Positions 58,193 through 64,000 of a stretch of 64,000 bases of DNA are shown here, piece after piece. Made by a program: the position numbers and the translations under genes. The stretch comes from Nissolia schottii. Lineage: Eukaryota > Streptophyta > Magnoliopsida > Fabales > Fabaceae. Location of the stretch: the NCBI GenBank assembly GCA_003254905.1, contig QANU01028836.1:237413-301412 (forward strand), read 5' to 3'. The notes beneath the pieces were generated by a model. The model was not told where the DNA came from, did not search any database, and saw only the letters and a program-made list of their open reading frames with translations. Within the stretch, counting starts at the first letter, position 1; each line of letters opens with the position of its first letter.

Positions 58193-58260
58193 TATGTGTG
58201 TGTCTATATGTATGTATGTATGCATGCATGCATGCATGTGTGTGCGCTTGTGTCTGTGTG
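58193..58260. repeat. (TG)n/(GTAT)n/(GCAT)n mixed microsatellite
   Basis: Mixed di- and tetranucleotide repeats next to the CACTA-type end. Confidence 0.85.
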
Positions 58261-58379
58261 TGTATGAAGTTATTGATAAGGCATACACAACTGAGAGCAT
58301 GATGGGTTAATTGGATTTGTCCACCTCTACATGAGAAGCAGAACTCATGTATCCACCTACGCATACTAACTCATGCATA

Positions 58380-58800
58380 ATAATCACACATAATATCATA
58401 AAACACAAAAACACAACTAATTTGATTGGACAACACGCATCATAAACCGGTTGACACACTGATACATCTACTCACCTAGAATGACTGAAGGTTGTGGAGT
58501 ACTAGAAGTAGAAGCTCCGGGCGGCATAGCGTTGACACTTGGAATAAGCCAACAACCACCACTATGAGAAAAATTGAACTGAAAGGAAAACTATGCTGCA
58601 GGGCATCACTATAGTGACTAACATCGTTGTGGTGAACCAACATCGCTACAACGATTTGACATCATTGTAGCGATGGTGTTAGGCCCCATTGCCCTAACGG
58701 TAACCTATGGGACTAAGGAACTTATCCTATGTGGAGGTATTGTTTGGCCCAAAATCAAATTGGTTTGTGACCCAACCTGGTCCACTGTAGCGTGCTCCGT
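58380..58800 (+). mobile_element. LTR-type fragment related in style to copy C
   Basis: Contains 'ctactcacctagaatgactg' near 58470 and the iterated 'atcgctacaacgat', 'atcattgtagcgatg' motifs near 58610-58675, echoing 51529-51870. No terminal nucleotides, PBS or coding part could be assigned. Confidence 0.35.
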
Positions 58801-58865
58801 ATATTGTATTAACTGTAGTGCTGTTTGGAAAGTGAAGGCAAGTCTTCCTTAGATTTTGGGGGATG

Positions 58866-59891
58866 GATTCCTTGGTCCCTCTTTCTTTGAGCACATTAAA
58901 TGTTCCTGGCTATATATTATAAAAGGGACTCATACTCATTTAAATTCAGTTAGCCAATATTGTAGTAGAACCCGTCAAAACATGTTTATTTGTAAAACCT
59001 CTTATTTTTTTTTCTGGCTTGATTCCCACTGTCACCCCTGCCCCCTATTTTCATCACACTCTCCAGTCATGCTTTTCCTTATATCTCCTTTCTTCCCACC
59101 TCAGATCTATCTTCAGCACACTCAAAAAAGAAGGGGTGGCAACCACCACCATGGGAAAGAAAGGGAACCGTGTGAATGTTAAGTCCAATGGAAATAATGT
59201 GTGATTTAAAAACCTTCTGTTCCCACTAATAGTAGTCTGCGATTGTAAGTTTCTCGCATATCTCAACAGGAGCTGTGTGAATGTTATGTCCTATGGCAAT
59301 TTTCCCATCTATATCCTAAAAAATAAGCAAACAACAACACATGTAAGTGAAGGTACATGCCGTGGAAGCTACTAAGATGTTAGAACACGCACCTTCTCTT
59401 GTCAACACCCTATCATACATCTACACAAGCTCTTCCTAAGCCTAATAGCCAACGCCAAATCCAATCAATTATCAAGTTTCCACCAGAAATATTGTTCTTT
59501 CATGTAGTAATAATAATAGTAATAATAATTTAATAACAAATAGAACAACAGTTTCATGTGCTTGAGGATTTTTTTTTTCCTTGAAAAAAAAATTGAACTT
59601 GATGTGAAATTGGACAATTGTGCATATAACAAGTACTGTCTTCGATTTTTTTTCAATCAGGATTATTGAAATATGAAAAATTTGTGAATGAAGAAGAAAG
59701 GACTACAGAGAGTAGGATGAAAATGGGACAGGGAACTGAGCAAGCAAGAGAACAAAAGGTTTTGCCAATAAAAAGGTTTTGAAGAGTTCTATTCCAATAT
59801 TAAATAATTGAATTTAAATAAGTATGAGTCACTTTAATAATTTATAGCTAGGATTACTTAATGTGCTCAAAGAGAGATGGATCACGGAATC
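58866..59891. repeat. Foldback: long inverted repeat, arms ~200-220 bases
   Basis: Left arm about 58866-59090, right arm about 59690-59891. The reverse complement of the right arm follows the left one: 'gattcc.tg.tcc.tct.tct', 'ttgagcacattaa', 'ctata.attat.aaag.gact', 'catact.atttaaattca', 'aatatt', 'tcaaaac', 'aaaacct.tt'. The 600-base loop contains the 'accaccaccatgggaaagaa' stretch and AT-rich DNA. The arms are not recognisably coding. Confidence 0.75.
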
Positions 59892-62640
59892 CCTGTCCTT
59901 GATTTTGAAGATAGAAGAAAGACCAATATAACATACAATATTTAATAAAAATTGTATCATTTTGTTGTCTTGTAACTAGATACTGAGTGGCACTCCTAAT
60001 TAAAAAATATTTGCAACCAACGAGTTGACTCACCGGGGTCATCTTTCTGCCTATGCATCACTATAACTTATATTCAAGTTTTTCGGTTGATTAGTGATTT
60101 ATAAGTATTTAGGTAAACACGCACTTGATGAACTTGAATGGGCATGTTCAGATCTTGCATAGGGTGACTTTTTTTCTCAACCTAATTAATAATAATAATA
60201 TCTACCTAAGCTTTTTATTTTATTTTTTTAAGCAGCGCAATAATTGTCACGAAATAGTTCCATAAAGGTGAATTATATTCATGACAATTCTTTTTTAAAA
60301 ATTTAAACAGAAAACAAATACATGATTGATAAAACACATGGTTCATCATTCTGTACCATATGATTAGTAATCGAGAAGGCAAATTAAAAAAAGTCGACTT
60401 TTATAGTTAAATATGAAAAGACAAATTTTGTGCTTGAAGAACCTTCACTTCTGTAAGTCATGACCAAAGTAATATGTGACTTTCTCTATCAAATCATGGT
60501 TTTGAAGTAGAATTAAGTTCTTTAAAAGCACTCAAAGTGGCTTTATCTATAGAATTCACACAGTACCAACATAGTTTGCTTTTCTCTTAAGTTCCACGTT
60601 GCACACTAGGTGGAATGTTACATGATTTCGTTTTTGAATGTGCCATTACTTAGAAGTAATTACACTTTATAACATAATCATTAATCTAAGTGAATCATAA
60701 TACTTGTGTGCTAGTGAGTTCGCAAGTTGCCATTTTATGAAATATGAATTCGCAATTGTTAGGAGCACTTGTTTTTAGTGACATTTTTACATCTTACACA
60801 TGGCAAATATGTCCTAATTTGCAAACGTGGTCAATTTCGGTGGCTAGGTTTTTTGTTGCCCATAATTTTGGCATGGTGGTGATTAAGTCTCACATGAAAT
60901 GATGGCATTCTGTGTGAACAAAATGATAGCTAGGGTTAACAACATATAGGGCAGTGATTGTACTATGATAATAATAATAACAAATTTAATATTTTTCTTT
61001 AATTTAATTTTAATTTTTTAATAAAATAATTTAACCATTTAAGAGTTGATTTGCATTGTTTTAAATTTTAGAAATTGTTTTATGTTTTTTTTTAAATTTA
61101 GAATAAAGTGTTCAAGAGTGAAAGTGGATCGACACAACTCATCAAACTTGGTCAATTCGAACCAAACCAACTTATTTGCTTCGGTTTGGTTTGAGTCATT
61201 GGATCATCAAATAAAAGAAATCGATCAAACTTAATCATTAATAAGTCGGATCTCGAATTTATAATTGTTGGATTCGACTCACTCACAAACTCAAACTAAC
61301 TTGGCCAAATTACTTTTTTCTATTTTTTCCCAAACCCAACCCTTCAGCCCATATAACTCAAAAAACGTAGTTTTTATCATATTATTCTAGATTATTTTGT
61401 GATTTATCATTTTTTTTTCTTTTGATTTTTTTATTATTTATTTATACATAAACCTGAGAACCAAACTGAACCAACTCGATTATTTTCGGTTTAGTTTGAT
61501 TTAAATTTGGTTTAAAAAAATCGCAAAAATCAAACCAATAAAAAATAATTAATTTAGACATAAATTCTTTCAAAAATTGAATTAAATTGACCCAATTTCA
61601 TCCTATAAGTGCTCATAATCCATAGTATATAGGTTCCCTAAATTGTTTTGCCTCTTAAAGTTATCTATTTTTCTTCGTTCAACTTTTTCATTGGGACATG
61701 AATGGTACATGTATGGGGTCATGCATGTGCAAATTGTAATGAGTCACCGGAGATAACTTTGAAGGGGAGACTTTATAAGCATTTGGACTCTTCTACTCTA
61801 ATAGCTAACTTTTGGGTGTGATTTTTTTAAGATTCTTATGTTCGTTATAAATAGTAATTTCATTGAGAGCCGATCAACCAGAGAGAGTTATTTGTGGAGG
61901 GTTTTGACCTACAGAGAGACTGATCGTAATCGAGTGAAACATCGCAGAGTGAAGTGTTACGTAGTGTAGTTGTCAGAATGTCGACTTTCGAATGAGGCGG
62001 TAATGTAAATAATCTCACACCAGGGAGAGTCATACTCAAATTTAAAATTTTATAATACTATCTATGTTTATGTATATTTTTGCCCCTTATTTAATTAAGT
62101 TTGACCCCCCCCCCCCCAAAATAAATTCTTTTCCTAGATCTGTCGCTGGGGAGGCTACCTTCGTGGGATTACTGAAACATTGATGATCATTTCTTGATGC
62201 GATCGAATACCTAAATCCCCACTTAATTTCAAGAGTACATCATTGAGAAAATGAAGTGCCCTGGAGCTGAGAGAAGGAAATATATTAATCTAAACGAGTT
62301 TGTTCAATTTCCTCAATTAAGTACGGGCCTTTGGGTTGCCATGTTACTGTTAGTAGTAAAAGTAAACGCCGCCGGAATATTATATAAAAATAGGAATAAT
62401 TATCTCTTACGGCATTTCACTTTTTTTATATATATTTATATTTATATTTATGGAGATTACTCCGGTATTCTATCAAATTCAAAGGTATTGGTACGTTGTG
62501 ATTATTTATAGCTAAGAATTAATCACGTGTCTCGTTAACTCTAAATACTTATTATTTTAAACCCTGAAAATAAATCATGACTGTTGAAATATAAAGAGGT
62601 ATTGATATCCTTGTAAAAATATGCATATCGAAAAAAGAAT
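59892..62640. other. AT-rich sequence, no gene seen
   Basis: At 61125-61320 and 61450-61540 there are 'ggtttggttt', 'aaccaaactgaacc' motifs in the style of hAT subterminal repeats. A TATA-like 'TATAAATAG' with a following 'gagagccgatcaaccagaga' lies near 61845. A C-run sits at 62105-62118, followed by 'ttttcctagatctgtcgct', a text common in plant transposon 3' regions. No gene supported. Confidence 0.4.
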
Positions 62641-62641
62641 A

Positions 62642-63600
62642 TGTTAGGGTCGCCAAAATTGGCGATGCGACAAGAAGGAAAGGATTTGTGAAGGAATAAT
62701 GTAATTGCATGAACAATACAATTGGACGGCGACAGATATATATTTGCGACCCCATGAATGGAAAATAGTCAATCAATGTAGTCGCAGTAGGAATGATTTG
62801 TTTGATTTCGATAAACGGCTACAGGAAACAAATCTTTAGAAAAATACAAGGTCTTTTTTTCAATAAGGCAGAAATCAGCGACCGAATACAAGCGAAATAA
62901 GTGTTCAAAGGAGAAACGCCTTAGAAGTCGCAAGTAAAAGGGACCCTGGAACTTAGATAGTAGTCGTCATCAAGAAACGAGAGGATTGATTGTCAAAGAA
63001 GGTAAATGGCAACGAGTTTGAAGAGTTAAGAACAAAAATGCAAATATAAGGTTCAAACAGATATGTTTGGAGGGGATGGTTATTGATGTCTCCATTGGTG
63101 CAAAGGATGTAACTTCCATCCAATGTGGCGTATGGGAGATGGTAACCGTCATTTACTTCAGCACAACCATAGTGGGCATGTAATGATAACCACCACTCAT
63201 ACGTGTCATTCATCATGGCATAACCGGCCCGGATTATGCGGGCAGTGGCAAAACTAGAGAAAACCGTCACCAGATGTTTAGGGTGACAGTTAAGGGGCTT
63301 ACGCTCTATAAATAGGAGGCATCAATGTCAAAGAAGGGGATGGTTCATTGATTAACCAAATGCTCAAGTCTCAGACAACTCCAAGAGTACACGGAGACTC
63401 AATGTATGTCCCCACTCTTTCATTTCGTTTACTTTTATTTCTCTTAGTTTAGTCTTCTTTTCATTTTCATAGGGTTTATCTTGTAGCTTTACTTTTACAA
63501 TTGTATTTATGCAACTTGTGTAATCTTCACTTTGATGATCAATTCAATAAAAATTACACTTCATTTTACTTCTTTTCTACGCAACTACAATTCACATCCC
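62642..63600 (+). mobile_element. Gypsy-type LTR
   Basis: Begins 'TGTTAGGGTCGCCAAAATTG', has a TATA box 'TATAAATAG' at 63307-63315, then a transcribed-leader-like region and a polyadenylation-like 'caataaaaatt' near 63545. The right end (CA) and the target duplication are uncertain. An older inverted relative is at 24508-25080. Frames on the minus strand at 62953-63270 are LTR sequence. Confidence 0.55.
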
Positions 63601-63702
63601 TGTTCTTTACCAAAAAGTTTATAATCATTTCTCCCCCTTTAAAATAATATTTTGCTTTTCACCATTGATTCCCTGAGTCGATGAGTTATATATATATATA
63701 TA

Positions 63703-64000
63703 GGGTTAATTATGTTTTTAGTCCCTGCATAAAAGTTTTAGTCCCTGCAAAATTGTAAAATTAGGTTTTAGTCCCTGGGGTGGGGTGAGGGTTGACTGGG
63801 CTGACGTGGTGCTGACGCGGCGCTGATGTGGCGTGCCACGTGGCACGACCCAAAATTTTAAAATTTGGCCTATATATCCACCCGACCCGACCCGAAATTA
63901 ATTTAAAAATTAAAAAAAAAAGAAAAAGAAAAGGCAAACCCCACCACCCACCCTCCTCCCTCACCCAACCCGAAGCTTCAGTAGAGGTGCTGGCGGCAGG
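63703..64000 (+). mobile_element. Start of a dispersed repeat (AGTCCCTGCAAAATT family)
   Basis: 'GGGTTAATTATGTTTTTAGT' followed by repeated 'tttagtccctg' and then 'gctgacgtgg', 'gatgtggcgtgccacgtggc'. This text is common as a dispersed repeat in plants, legumes in particular as I remember. It then becomes C-rich (63940-64000) and runs off the window. Confidence 0.5.

Overview
The window is nuclear DNA of a flowering plant, almost certainly a eudicot. It is AT-rich, has one intron-bearing nuclear gene with GT/AG splice sites, and is otherwise packed with degraded plant transposable elements (hAT, CACTA, LINE, SINE, Ty1-copia, Ty3-gypsy LTRs). From memory the one intact protein looks closest to legume D14 proteins, and the right-hand dispersed repeat resembles repeats common in legumes. 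I treat legume as a guess only. Three single N bases (11554, 41444, 44007) suggest a draft assembly.

The only intact host gene I can support is a two-exon D14 strigolactone-receptor gene (29968-31615, + strand, 267 aa). It has a complete Ser-Asp-His triad but an unusual Val (residue 27) where the family normally has a pocket Phe. Its promoter side is AT-rich with a TATA candidate at 29734 and a long TC microsatellite in the 5' UTR. Its 3' side holds a 5'-truncated LINE with a 13-bp target-site duplication (32117-32375), a foldback repeat (32950-33838), and a CACTA element (34161-36988) sitting between two LTR-like direct repeats.

Left part (1-29 kb): a hAT transposase pseudogene with a partial inverted copy of itself (1.2-2.2 kb), flanked by copies of a degenerate repeat; a non-LTR RNase H fragment (9.6-10.3 kb); a 3.1-kb solo LTR (12756-15852) inserted in a hAT-type end; small repeat families, a lone CACTA end, a SINE and LTR fragments.

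Right part (37-64 kb): a CAC-rich element with terminal inverted repeats that hosts a gypsy tail and a copia 3' LTR (39.05-41.4 kb); a degraded, nearly full-order Ty1-copia element on the minus strand (41.44-47.26 kb) with an LTR-like insert; two adjacent long LTRs (50.4-55.5 kb), the second homologous to the 12.8-kb LTR but with a different number of 176-bp internal repeats and a different minisatellite; a third long foldback (58.87-59.89 kb); and a gypsy-type LTR (62642 onward).

No multigene system is visible. The points most worth following are the pocket substitution in D14, the three long inverted repeats that could give hairpin RNA (one 1.3 kb past the D14 stop), and the LTR family that carries its own changing tandem arrays.
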